Assembly: GCA_963932145.1 (NCBI GenBank)
Contig: OZ010578.1
Coordinates: 22,900,827-22,964,826, forward strand
Source: Acanthosepion lycidas
Lineage: Eukaryota; Mollusca; Cephalopoda; Sepiida; Sepiidae
Length of the DNA: 64,000 nt
Reading direction: 5' to 3'
Part shown: piece by piece, positions 46,780-57,629 of the stretch
Numbering within the stretch: position 1 is the stretch's first letter
Layout: the number at the start of each line of letters is the position of its first letter
Notes under the pieces: model-generated
What the model was told of the DNA's origin: nothing
The model's database searches: none
What the model saw: the letters and a program-made list of their open reading frames with translations, nothing else
Made by a program: the position numbers and the translations under genes

Positions 46780-46925
46780 CCAGTTTTTCCTTCTATTCAA
46801 ACCATAGCTGAGGGAGAGATGGATCCATATCTTTGCCAAGGTTATTTGTGCGTAAGTGAATGTAATGAAATCGACTGGAATTCAGTTTAAATAACCCAAA
46901 AAGGATTGATCAGCCGTAAAAATAA
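46780..46925 (-). mobile_element. tRNA-derived SINE body fragment
   Basis: In minus sense TGAATTCCAGTCGATTTCAT (B-box end), TTCACTTACGCACAAATAAC and CTCCCTCAGCTATGGTTTGA match the body shared by the SINEs at 35.9 and 37.3 kb. The head is decayed. Confidence 0.6.
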
Positions 46926-47830
46926 ATCACGCCAATTCTAGAAGAATTTAACAGAGGGAAAGATCGAAAAATCTAAGAAAAAAATTCTAACAACTGTACT
47001 CCCTGGTTTGGTTTACAATTTTATTGTAAATAAATTTTAAAAAGCTCTTTTGGAACAACGATATACACTTTCTCATAGCCGATTACTTTTCTATCCAAAA
47101 TGTCAGTAAAGTATTAATAAAAATAATATATAATTTTTAATTAGGAATTTGATAATTTGAGTAATTCTGTCATTAGATGCCGTTTGTAAGAAAGTAAATT
47201 TTGAATTTATATAAGTGTGCGTAATTAAAATTTAGCTGGAGGCGCTAGTAATGTAATTCTCGCAACGACACATCGGTGAGTAGAGTTCGAATTCTGTTCG
47301 AGTTTGTAACACATTCATACAAATACCCATGAGAAAAGTATAAAAACTGGCCTCTTTAGTTATGGTTGGTAAACAACAGTCAATTCAAAATTGTATGTAA
47401 CCATTACTAAGCACTTGTTACAAAGACAAAGATTATGGTATAACATAATTAACTATGATGTAGGTTTGTGAAATCTATAATCTCAACTAGCATCGATGTG
47501 ATAGGTACATTAGTAACAGTGTTTGCAACATGCACACTGCAATATTCAACTATGATTAGTAATTATTTATACTTCGATGTCATGAGAGACTAATCCGCAA
47601 TTCGAGTTTCGCGGATAATTACTATAGGATGCCATGCAATGATAGCTTTCAACATACTAAAAAAGGCAGACCTTGACAGGTTGAGTATGTTTGATCCTGA
47701 CCGGATGTTCCACAACAGATATATGCTGTATTAAATTGAACTATGCGTTGTGGACCTAATTTCTTCATCTTTGGGTGATTCACAGTTGAGAATTTTCAGC
47801 CGTGCACACTAATGTCCATATGTACCTATC
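46926..47830. other. Mostly unannotated; weak SINE-like patch at 47,230-47,370
   Basis: GGAGGCGCTAGTAATGTAAT followed by AGAGTTCGAATTCTG could be an A/B-box pair. The rest shows nothing I recognise. Confidence 0.35.
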
Positions 47831-47857
47831 TGATTGTGTATGTATGTAAGTCTATAT

Positions 47858-47884
47858 ACATATATATATATATATATATATGTC

Positions 47885-47940
<56 letters not shown>

Positions 47941-48206
47941 TTTATTTAAAAATATGATTCCAACTCGCTACATAAGAGGTCTCATGTTTCAAAACAAGAG
48001 CCGAAAACTTCAAAATAATATTTGAATTAACTTGAGTTAAAGTAGGCTCTGTTCCATCTTCAAGCGAAATCATATTTTTAAATAAATAATTATATTTATG
48101 CTCTACTTTCGTATCGAGCACTATTTTTTAAAAATAATAACAAAAATACTAAGGAACTTTGGATTATTTACCAAACCAGTTCCTTTCCTATTTTCTACAA
48201 TATTTT

Positions 48207-48285
<79 letters not shown>

Positions 48286-48520
48286 ATATATAGAAAATAG
48301 GAAAGAACTGGTTGGGTAAATAATCCAAAGTTCTTTAGTATTATTATTATTATTAAAAAATAGTGCTCGATACAAAAGTAGAGCATAAAATTTCGCTTGA
48401 AGATGGAACAGAGCTTACTTTAATTCAATTTAATTCAAATAATTATATTGAAGTTTTCGGCTCTTGTTTTGAAACATGAGAACTCTTATGTAGCCTATTG
48501 GACTTATATATTTAAATAAA

Positions 48521-48567
<47 letters not shown>
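47858..48567. repeat. Long foldback: two ~250-270-bp inverted arms around (CA)n(TA)n
   Basis: Left arm 47,936-48,208 and right arm 48,281-48,528 are highly similar reverse complements. Both contain TCATGTTTCAAAACAAGAGC, TGTTCCATCTTCAAGCG, GTATCGAGCACTATTTTTTA and TTTGGATTATTTACC. The left arm has an extra ~25 bases (about 48,068-48,092) that are the reverse complement of its own outer end. The spacer is CA/TA microsatellite, and TA tracts flank both sides. No coding frame is recognised. Confidence 0.95.
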
Positions 48568-48571
<4 letters not shown>

Positions 48572-48845
48572 TACATTATTTGGACTATTGTCCTCATCTT
48601 TGTCGCCATATTTATTACAACGCTTCGGCCGTTGTACGGTCCGGCCTTCTTCAGGTGGTTGGAATGTCGACCTGAACCCTTTATAACGCTCACTGGAGTA
48701 TACTGTTATAGTTCCACGTGCGAAAGTTTTAATGGATGTGAGTTGTCAGTTATCTCCTGTTAATTCACCTCTCCAAGTTCTCCACCTCCATAACCGGATA
48801 TTGAACTCGATCTGACTAACGCCTTTGTCCACTGTGTCAAGTGTC
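48568..48845 (-). mobile_element. Composite SINE, near complete
   Basis: In minus sense the tail has CTGAAGAAGGCCGGACCG and ACAACGGCCGAAGCGTTG (GAAAC changed to GAAGC). The body and a B-box-like GAGTTCAATATCCGG are present, and the A-box end is damaged. Length fits a one-tail-unit copy. Confidence 0.8.
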
Positions 48846-49190
48846 GCTTTCTGATAATGAGTCCTCGAAACTCACCACGCTTGATTTGTCACAAAGGTAA
48901 CTTCCTAATGTTATCGGTGTGGTGGGGGCGATCCCAGCGTGCAGCACCTTTGGAAAGTGCATGAAAATCATACGACGGGTTGACCCAAGACTTGTGAGTG
49001 ACATTGGGAAGACAGAACACTTGGGAGCCATCGATAGGTGTGCTACCTCGAAGTCACATGTAATCGTGAGCAAGGGTTTGAGTGTGCTGCCCTTGTTCAG
49101 ATTGTTGATCACGCTAGATTGCAGGCTCTCTCCCAGAAACTATAACTAAGATCTGCTCAGCATAATTGCAGTAAAAATCACACGCTGGTT
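48846..49190. other. GC-richer stretch with overlapping open frames, not recognised
   Basis: Frames are open on both strands (48,837-49,112 minus; 48,919-49,149 plus) in sequence of mid GC. Neither product is recognised. It may be a fragment of an element next to the SINE. Confidence 0.3.
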
Positions 49191-49292
49191 CCATGGGTGC
49201 TGAGCAGACACAAATGTGCCTGAGCGAACGTCTGCAACAGGAATTGGCTAGCCGCCCTAGTAGACGGGTATCCTCGAATACGAGTGGCCAGC

Positions 49293-49295
<3 letters not shown>

Positions 49296-49365
<70 letters not shown>

Positions 49366-49428
49366 CGAGAATGTCTGTGTATGTGTATGCGAGTGTGTGT
49401 GTGTGTGTGTTTGTGTGTGTGTGTTTAT
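49296..49428. repeat. (TA)n and (TG)n tracts
   Basis: A TA run of about 55 bases followed by TG-rich sequence. Confidence 0.95.
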
Positions 49429-49429
49429 A

Positions 49430-50300
49430 TCACCTTATCCTGATGGTTGGATTATCGGGTCACGAGATCTGTTTCACCACCAGGCTTTTTAGATGAGATC
49501 TGTGCCTAGACACCAAGCAGAATTAAACACAAAACTTGTCAAAAGGCAGTTGAATTCATTGGATCAGCGGCCTTTATGCACAGGTGAGGGTAAGCAAATA
49601 TACCTGGGCTGATGTCCAGGTGCTCAGTAAGCCCAGTGGGATTGTTGAACCGCATAGCTTTCGTTATCTGATTAAAAGAAGGGAAACTGATGTAACACCT
49701 GCGGTTTAACTGCAATACAAATGATGTTTTTTTTGTGCAGATGTTGCAACGTCTTTCATCACTTCAAAAAATTCAAGTAAAAAGCAGAACCTAAAGGAGA
49801 ACACGTAACCACATCTTTCATCTATCTGTAAACGTTGTCATAAATGATATAAAAGCTACTTTTGTGACGAGAGAATATTCTTAAATAAGAACTGCAACTT
49901 TTGTTTTTGAAAAGTGTGCGCTAAAATAATATGCATGACAGCATTTTTAAACGGAAAAAAAAACCCAAAAATATTTCAAAACATCGACCAAAACTCATCT
50001 TTTTCTAGTTTTGTGAAATCTCTATATCATCCAGATGTTAGCCTTTCTCAAAATCTGAAGGAAGTGAAATCGGCACTTGAGATAAAAAAGTAGAAAAAAC
50101 AGCCGAAGAACTAAGTTCAATAAAATTAAACAGTGAACAGGCTGAAATATTGATCAACACGAGCTCCAGATTAGAAGGTAGTTTTTAGCGTATTTTTCAA
50201 TATAAACTGTTTGTTACCGAGTATCTTCTCTGATCCTTCAAATTAAAAAAAAATGTTTTTAAAAACACTGGTGTTAAATTACCAAAGGTTACCTGTGCAT
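49430..50300. other. Mostly unannotated; decayed coding-like patch at 49,960-50,180
   Basis: 49,960-50,100 reads NIDQNSSFSSFVKSLYHPDV and LSQNLKEVKSALEI in one frame, and after one shift VEKTAEELSSIKLNSEQAE in another. The composition is protein-like, but I do not recognise it. It could be a host exon remnant or an element. Confidence 0.25.
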
Positions 50301-50305
50301 TTGCA

Positions 50306-50307
<2 letters not shown>

Positions 50308-50368
<61 letters not shown>
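50308..50368. repeat. (TA)n microsatellite
   Basis: A pure TA run. Confidence 0.95.
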
Positions 50369-50369
<1 letters not shown>

Positions 50370-50371
<2 letters not shown>

Positions 50372-50812
50372 GATTAGTTTTCGTTGTGATCCTTTCGATT
50401 TCGCGGATTACTTTCCTGATGGCATTAGAAAATTGATTATGAAAAATACCAAAATTTTCTTTCGAATGGTTTTTATTTTCCCAAGTAACTATGATGTAGG
50501 TTTTGGAATTTTATCTGAGACAATCTTCAGGTTGTTTAAGTTGTCTCTGAGTATGTTTATGTATTTCTGTAAATTCAAAGCATTTCAACTGTTCGTTTTT
50601 ACTGCATGTGCAGCGTTCTAGATTTCAAAATTCAAAGTTCACGTGTTTTGCCTAATTACCGAAAGATTTAATTTTTATTTTGTTTTTTAATTTAATTTTT
50701 ATTTACTTCTATGTGTTTTTATTTTATTTTATTTAAATATTTATGCATGAATATTTAAAGGTCCTTTTTAACCGTGTGTACATCGAGAAATCTTGAAAAC
50801 GATTTACCAGCC

Positions 50813-50814
<2 letters not shown>
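50370..50814. other. Unannotated T-rich stretch
   Basis: An open frame through 50,253-50,621 runs out of the TA tract into ordinary sequence (FRCDPFDFADYFPDGIRKL). I do not recognise it. Confidence 0.35.

Positions 50815-50891
<77 letters not shown>
50815..50891. repeat. (TA)n microsatellite
   Basis: A pure TA run of about 77 bases. Confidence 0.95.
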
Positions 50892-50893
<2 letters not shown>

Positions 50894-51174
50894 TGAGTAT
50901 GTACGTTTGTGTCTAGCGACTCTATCATATTTGCATTTCTTCAACACTGATAGAACGGGCTATACCTAGAAGAACTTCCTTACAGTTTCTGAGAGTCAGT
51001 GTATAATTGACGTGTTCCACATCAGACTCAAACCATTGGCGTCTGAACAGTTCTGTCTATCCATGTTCTCTCACAAGTCTCCGATAAAACTTTGGAATGG
51101 TATTCAAACAATTCCTAACGGTGTCACCTCTGGGATTTTCTCCCGTGGCAGATATAAAAGGTCACCTCCAGAAC

Positions 51175-51240
51175 AAATCAAGCATACTGAGATGCGAACC
51201 TGTGTTTCATCGTCAGCAAGCTAATGTTCTAATAACCGCC
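51175..51240 (-). mobile_element. tRNA-like SINE head, partial
   Basis: In minus sense AGGGGCGGTTATTAGAACAT then TTAGCTTGCTGACG and CAGGTTCGCATCTCAG (a good B box). No recognised body follows. The remainder of 50,900-51,500 holds only a short AATCAAATCCTATAC triplication at about 51,415-51,458. Confidence 0.4.
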
Positions 51241-51518
51241 CCTTGAGCGTGTATACTGCGAGAATATTTCTGCCAAGTCAGTCATGAATCCATAAGGGAC
51301 ATACACGCCTAAGCGTGTCACATCCACACTAAAAATCATGCATTGGACCAGCGCCGAAAGATAATGGCCCTTTCCTCAGAAACGCCAAAATGCCGAGATC
51401 ACATAACCTTTTTTAATCAAATCCTATACAATCAAATCCTATACAATCAAATCCTGTGCGTCTGCTAGACATGTTATATAATTGAATTTTAAAAAAATAT
51501 TCGGTTCCCTCTACCGCT

Positions 51519-52080
51519 TTGGTAAGCACCTTACACTTCGTGTTATCCTCTGCATTTACAAGATCAGATCAAAATTGGTGTACTGCCGTTATATTTAGAC
51601 AAGGGCTACCGAATCGTGACTTTCCATCCGACAGAATCCAAAAGCGTCTCCGCGTTCTTGTGGGTGACAAATTATTGTCACAAGTCAATCTTCGTAATTC
51701 TTTCACTGTTCTAGTCCTACTTGCATGGAAAGTGCTCAAACGAACTCCATTCCTTAGTTCCACAAGTTCTATAGTTGAATGCTAAGATACGGACATTGTA
51801 TTAGGTTGGTGCAAAAAATAATGTCGTTTTCTCACATATGTTAATATGTGAGAAAACGACATTATTTTGCACCAACCTAATACATTGTGAACCATTTCTC
51901 TTCCCTTCATATTTCATTGGTGAGAAGTAAGTTCCATATGAGCAGATTCTTCCCGAGAACCAGTGTTCCGTGGAATCGACTACCAAGAGAATATTTTCCA
52001 GATCGCTACAATCTTGACCTGTTCAAGTTATCTTCCCCACCTATCCTCAAAAACTGCCTTATTAACCCTCTACCTTGATG
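51519..52080 (+). pseudogene. LINE C-terminal remnant interrupted by a MITE
   Basis: Upstream of the MITE, frames give decayed blocks (SDRIQKRLRVLVGDKL). Downstream, a frame reads SLHISLVRSKFHMSRFFPRT then SVPWNRLPREYFPDRYNLDL, the conserved terminal block of jockey/CR1-like LINEs. The insertion of the 80-base MITE at 51,801 splits the open frame. The last block is well kept, so this copy is moderately young. Confidence 0.78.
51801..51880. mobile_element. Palindromic mariner-type MITE, 80 bp
   Basis: TTAGGTTGGTGC ... CCAACCTAA with TA target copies, nested in the LINE remnant. Confidence 0.95.
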
Positions 52081-52242
52081 GCTCCCGCTCCTTGTACAAA
52101 CTGAAATTCATTGTAAAAAATATCCTCCCGATTCCCTCGAAATTCTGTATCTGTCTTTCGGCAAACAGTTTGCTTTTAGTGGTACACTAGTTTCATCGGA
52201 TGCCGATTATTAGCGTTCGGATGGGCAATATTATTTAATATA

Positions 52243-52314
52243 TTAGGTTGGTGCAAAAATAATGTCGTTTTCTCACATAGTAACATATGTGACATTATAT
52301 TTGCACCAACCTAA
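52243..52314. mobile_element. Palindromic mariner-type MITE, 72 bp, arm deletion
   Basis: Same ends and TA duplication, but the right arm lacks about eight bases (GAGAAAAC) relative to the left. Confidence 0.95.
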
Positions 52315-52319
52315 TAATT

Positions 52320-52755
52320 GTGAAAGCTTTTTAAGTTTCCGATATCGAATCAGATAAAAGGAGAAAGAAAAGTGTATATTAGCAGGCTAGTTTTGAAATT
52401 CATTGTTCATCAACAGGATTATAAAGATATAAACAAATAAATTATATATGAAGTGGATTATCTTTTTTAATTCCAAACATGCAAATATCCGTAATTCATT
52501 TTACCTTTCCAAATCTTTTTCTTTCTTTCTTCATAATTTTTGCTTACACATCAGAAGATTCAAGGTTCAAAGTATAAATACTATTGTTCGTTTTTACATT
52601 CGTTCCATCGCTATATATCCCAAGGGATATAAATGCTTTCTTTTAAGGGGCAGCGTGTGCTCGAATAAAATTTAAGGTGATTAAGGGGTTATACAAATCC
52701 AAACCACTCATCTCGACATGCCTAGAGGATCTAGTGGCAATGTAAGATCCAGTAC
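52320..52755. other. Unannotated AT-rich stretch
   Basis: A short frame (52,448-52,675) is not recognised. Confidence 0.5.
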
Positions 52756-52756
52756 T

Positions 52757-52915
52757 GGTCTATATCTCTGAGATGAGGTATTATGATTTCGCTCCGGCCT
52801 TCTTGAAGTGATTAGAAATTCCAGTCAGCTGAAGAATGTCGGAGCATACAACGGCCGAAACGTTGTGAATATGGCAATAAAGATGAGGATAACAGTCCGA
52901 ATAATGCAAGTAATG
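52757..52915. repeat. Rearranged composite SINE tail, inverted pair
   Basis: 52,757-52,810 is a tail fragment in minus sense (CTGAGATGAGGTATTATG, CGCTCCGGCCTTCTTGAAG). It is followed at 52,825-52,915 by a plus-sense tail (CTGAAGAATGTCGGAGCATA, CAACGGCCGAAACGTTG). The two form a small inverted pair. Confidence 0.75.
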
Positions 52916-53239
52916 TAAGATCCAGTACATTTGGTGAAGCATCGTTTCAGAGAATACCCTGAACAAAAGATCTTTGATATTGTTACACTATACGATACAA
53001 GTACGCCCATCTGTTTTCCTTCTGTTAGACTGACATCCAAGTAAGGCGAGACATGCCAATACTCTCTGAGATTTGATTCATAGCTGACTAGGAATATAGG
53101 TTCATTCATTTTTTTTCAGTAGAGTTCACACTTTACAAAGCCCGACAGCCATTCGAGGTAGGGCGTCATTTTAGTGCGCCATTTGTGTGTATAGGTTTGA
53201 AAATTAACGGTTCACCCTAGCCTTAAACAGATTAAGATT

Positions 53240-53500
53240 TTAACAATCGGGGAAACATTCTATTGGTAGTCGGTTCCACAGGGCAGTGGTTCGAGTGAAC
53301 AAGCCTTTCGAGTGCATCTTCTCAGCAATGGAATACGGAGAGAATGTGAGTGGTTTGCAACTATATAAGTGGCATGGTGTGTTCTTGCCGTGAAGGATTG
53401 ATTTGACGGGATCAAGGAATGTAGTTCGTGCGAGTTCTTTCCATGGATGTAGTGGTAGAGCAGAGAGAGGTTTGTCACATCCCGCCTGCCTTAATGTGAA
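53240..53500 (-). pseudogene. LINE C-terminal remnant
   Basis: In minus sense the frame reads KNTPCHLYSCKPLTFSPYS, then GLFTRTTALWNRLPIECFPD, the same terminal block as in the copies at 31 and 51.9 kb. Only about 85 codons remain. Upstream coding is lost. Confidence 0.78.
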
Positions 53501-53744
53501 ATAAATATTTTTTTTAAATAATGCAAGAAACATTTCCACTCATTTTATGAGTTGAATAATTTTATCGGCTTAATGTATGCAGATTAAAAACAAAGAAATT
53601 AATCGAAAAATGCGAAGAATAACGGAATAAAATCACTCTCTTTGCTTTTGATGTTGTGACGATGGAGTTTCCGTTGAAATTGGTTTATAATTCGAAAGAA
53701 ACAAGGAAATCTAATCGCATCAGTCCATTTCCTTAACGTTCTCT

Positions 53745-54143
53745 GTTAAAATAATCAAAAGCATGGAAATCAAAATTCGTCGAAAACATCAAAATGTACA
53801 TCTTCCTTACTACCGTAGAGTCAATCCTCCTGTACAGATGGGAGACATAGACCACCGCTAAAACCTTCTGAAAGAGTCTAAATACATGCCTCTCTAGAAC
53901 ATTACGAACGTCACTTAATTTACAATGGAGCGCCAAACTAATAAACGAGAAACTCTACAGAAATTCAATCTCAGTCTCGAAGAAGATAGCATTCATGAAG
54001 CTTGCCTGAAGAAATTGCATAAAAACTCATTTTATGGCAACCATATACAGGACGAAAGAGTACAATATACTAGATACACTTATAGAAAATACAGGCACTG
54101 AAAACCTGGATAAACTCAAAACAATGGTTAAGGTTAATTGGTG
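53745..54143 (+). pseudogene. LINE C-terminal remnant of another family
   Basis: Frames read FLTTVESILLYRWET, then SLNTCLSRTLRTSLN, then LINEKLYRNSISVSKKIAFM and NTGTENLDKLKTMVK. This matches the order LLYGSETWT, RMLR, ELYG..P..S.KI and D.L..ML of a LINE tail common in invertebrate genomes. Two or three stops break it. It ends at the first tail unit of the next repeat. Confidence 0.75.
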
Positions 54144-54147
54144 ACAA

Positions 54148-54379
54148 TATCTGTCTATATTTCTGAGATGAGGTATTATGTACACTATTTACATTATTCG
54201 GATTATTGTCCTCATCTTTGTCGCCATATTTATTACAACGTTTCGGCCCTTCAGTATCTGTCTATATTTCTGAGATTAGGTATTATGTACACTATTTACA
54301 TTATTCGGACTATTGTCCTCATATTTGTCGCCAAATTTATTACAAAGTTTCGACCGTTGTACGATCTGGCCTTCCTCAG
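54148..54379 (-). repeat. Two tandem units of the composite SINE tail
   Basis: Units start at 54,148 and 54,255. The second is exactly 125 bases. The first is 107, having lost 18 bases of the stem-loop (GTTGTACGCTCCGG region). Confidence 0.9.
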
Positions 54380-54600
54380 GTAGTTGGAATGTCGAACTGA
54401 ACTCTTTAATTCGTTCACTGAGTTAGACTGTTCTAGTTCTACATGCAATGTTTAATGGATGTCAGTTATCAGTTATCTTCTGTTAATTTCCCTCTGAAAG
54501 TTCTCCCATGCCTTAACCGGGTATTGAACTCACACTGTTTGAGCCCTGTCAATGGATCTAACCGACGCTTTTATCCACTGTGATATGTGTCCTTGAGGAC
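54380..54600 (-). mobile_element. Composite SINE body and head
   Basis: Continuation of the tail units at 54,148-54,379. The B-box-like GAGTTCAATACCC (minus sense) is at about 54,522-54,534. The head ends at about 54,600, back to back with a second copy. Confidence 0.85.
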
Positions 54601-54765
54601 ACGTGGCACAGTGGATAAAGGCACGTGGAACTAGAACAGTCTACCGCAGTGAGCGTTATAAAGGGTTCAGTTCGACATTTCAACCACCTAAAGAAGGCTG
54701 GAGCGTAACGTTGTAATAAATATGGCGACAAAGATTAAGACAATAGTCCGAATAATGTAAATAAT
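54596..54765 (+). mobile_element. Composite SINE, internally deleted, opposite sense
   Basis: It starts GGACACGTGGCACAGTGGAT and jumps after about 30 bases to the body phrase CACGTGGAACTAGAACAG. The tail has lost the central stem-loop. It shares the head with the neighbouring minus copy, forming a palindrome centred near 54,595. Confidence 0.85.
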
Positions 54766-54769
54766 TTGT

Positions 54770-55460
54770 GACTCACCCAAAGAAGAAGTAAAATAAAATA
54801 ATAAAATAACTATTATATATATTTTTTTTAATTTTATTTTACAGAGACAAAACCTTCTTTTACATGCTAAGCAAACACTATAGTGCTGTAATCGATACTA
54901 GCCTTACTTGCACTGACCGTCTCTTTCATCTTTCTTACTATTCGGCCGTACTTCTTATCATTTATCTGGTGTACATTGCAGAGCCTTTCAAAGAAGGTTT
55001 TGTTTTGCTTCCGGGTTGGCTGAAAATGTTGCTTGTATTTTTTTTTTTTTTTGGTGGGGGGTGTTGTTGTTGCTGTCCTTTATTTCTGAAAAAAGAAATA
55101 CCATATTTCTTTAAAAAACATTAAAATTTCACTAACTACAGTGTTTATTTTTCACTCTTTTCCAGGAATCATTTACTAATCTATAGTTCAAATTTGGATT
55201 CACCTGTCAGAAATTTTGCAAAATTATGAATATTTTATATGAAAAACATTATTTTTTTGTTTTCACCATTAACCCCACATTACCAAAATTTCCAACTAAG
55301 CTAAATGTTAGTACAGGTACTAAATGTCCGCTCAAAACTTACAAATCATACGTAGCTGTTTGAAGAGAAAAAGATTGTGTGCCATTACATCAGTATTTTT
55401 ATAGATTTTTTTTTTTCATTTTTAAATAATTTACTCAAAATGGAAAAATGAAAATATCAC
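54770..55460. other. Unannotated AT-rich stretch before the gypsy element
   Basis: I looked here for a 5' LTR matching 59,614-61,142 and saw none. A frame at 54,864-55,124 is not recognised. Confidence 0.5.
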
Positions 55461-55461
55461 A

Positions 55462-57609
55462 ATGAAACAGAAGAATGGTTTGCAGGAAGCGGACTTAGAA
55501 GTCACGCAGGCAGATGGAGCTCCCCTGGAGATAAGAGGGTTGGCGAGGCTCCCTGTGAGGATTGGGAAATTAAGAAGTACCCAGAGATTCTACGTTACCC
55601 CCAACCTGTTACGGAAGCAATCTTGGGAGAAGATTGGCTTCAGAGCCAGAGGGCTCGGATAGAGTTCAACCCCACTCTGCTGGTAGTGAATGGCGAGAGA
55701 ATGCCATTGGGATGCCAACCGGAAGAAGATATAACAATAGTGGTGGAGGAAGATGTAAAGCTACCCCCCAGAACGGCGGTGTCGGGAAAGGGTAGGCTAA
55801 TGTCAGGGAAGAAAATAGGAAAAGGAACCCTGCAATTGGACACTGTAGAAGGGATGGGCCTAGAAGAAAATGAGATAACTCTGTGTGAGGCAGTAGTGGA
55901 GGCAGCTGAATTAGTGCCCATTATGATGGTGAACCAGGCCCAAAAGACGATGAAGGTTAAGAGAGGGGAAGAGATAGGAAAAGCATTACCCCTACGAACT
56001 CTGAATCGGGTGAGATTCGAGGAGAAACAGGGAAAACTCATAGAACAAACAGAAGGAATAGTAGACGAAGATATATTGGCACCTGATCAATTTAGGGCCA
56101 GAGTGGGAAGTCTGCTGAGAGATAATCGAGATGTGGTGGAATAAGATAAGGAATTAGGCCAGACCCACACAGTAAAAATGAAAATCGACACCGGCGATCA
56201 CACCCTGTGAAATTGAAGCTCTACCGAACACCTATTCATAAGAGACCTGTTGTGGAAGAGGCAGTAGAAGAGATGTTGGAAGCTGGGATGATCGAAAGAT
56301 CGATGTCCCCTTGGAGCTTTCCAATCGTGATAGTAGGTAAGAAAGATGGCGCGCACCGTTTTTATGTAGATTTTAGGAAACTGAATTCTATATCGAAGCC
56401 GTTAGCGGTGCCATTGCCACTAATCGATGATATATTGGCATTATTAGGGAAATCGAACTACTTCTCTACGTTGGACTTGAGGTCCGGGTATTGTCAGGTA
56501 GCCCTTGATAAGGCTGACAAGGAAAAGGCCGCATTGCGTGTCACCTGGGACTGTTTCAGTTCAGGGTGATGCCATTCGGTTTAGCCAATTCCCCAGGAAT
56601 CTTCCAACAGCTGATGTCAATAGTGTTAGGAGGATGCGAGAGCTTTGCCATGGCATATTTAGATGATATTTTGATATTTTAAGAAACAGTAGAACATTTT
56701 TTCCATCTAAAACAAGTGCTTGGAAGGCTAAGAAAGCACGGCTTAAAATTGAAATTGTCGAAGTGTCAGTTTCTGAAGGTGGAGACTAGATATTTGGCCT
56801 TTGTTATAAACGGAGACGGTATTAAACCCGACATGGATAAGGTGAAAGTCATAAGGCAAATGCCAGAACCTAAGACAGTCAGACAAGTAAGAGGCTTTAT
56901 AGGAGCTATAGGGTACTACCGATGATTCGTCCCGGCATTCTCGAGAATTGCCATACCCTTAGTAGCCCTGACGAAGAAATACGCTGGGTTCAAGTGGACA
57001 GAAGACTGTCAACGGGCATTTGATACCTTAAAAGAACAGTTGACAGCCGCCCCACTGCTGACGTACCCAGATCTCAGCAAGCCCATGGTACTATACACTG
57101 ATGCCAGTGAGCAGTGTGTAGGAGCAGTTCTTACCCAGCCGTGTCCCGATAAAGAAGGACCAGTGCCAGGCATACCAGAGGAAGTACCGATATACTTTCT
57201 CTCTCATAAGCTCTCAGAGACACAACAAAGATGGCCAGTAATAGAAAGAGAAGCATATGCTATTATGTATGCTCTCCAAAAACTGGACTACTACTTGAAT
57301 GGTGCGGTCTTTACTATAAAAACAGACCACAAGCCTCTGCAGTACCTACTCCAGGCAGAATGGACAAATAATAAGAAGATTCAACAGTGGGCGCTGGAGT
57401 TGAGTGGCTGCCACTGTGGGATAGAGTATTTGGCAGGGAAGGAAAACACGTGTGCAGATTTACTCTCAAGAATACCGAAACAACTGGAAGAAAGATCTGT
57501 AAAAGTAGCGCAAGGAGTAGATGATAAAGCCTATAGAATCGGAGTAATTAACTCTAATAAGCTAAAAGATCGCCCTATGTTAGAATCGGACGAGGAAGGG
57601 GACGCATAG
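55462..57609 (+). pseudogene. Ty3/gypsy pol, part 1: protease end, RT, RNase H (broken)
   Basis: The first frame (to 55,662) covers the end of an aspartic protease, but its active-site DTG lies upstream and is missing. A shift at about 55,620 leads to the frame ending at 56,144. The RT starts near 56,207 and carries RFYVDFRKLNS and YFSTLDLRSGYCQV. A shift near 56,555 and a stop directly after the catalytic YLDDILIF (about 56,680) follow, and another stop lies near 56,925. RNase H is well preserved (57,040-57,609: LYTDASEQCVGAVLTQ, KTDHKPLQYLL). gag and the 5' LTR are absent. At least three shifts or stops show the copy is dead. Confidence 0.92.
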
Positions 57610-57629
57610 ATAACAACCGATCCCTACTG

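Noticed and set aside
55640-56041. 133-codon minus-strand frame
   Set aside because: Antisense shadow of the gypsy protease/RT region.
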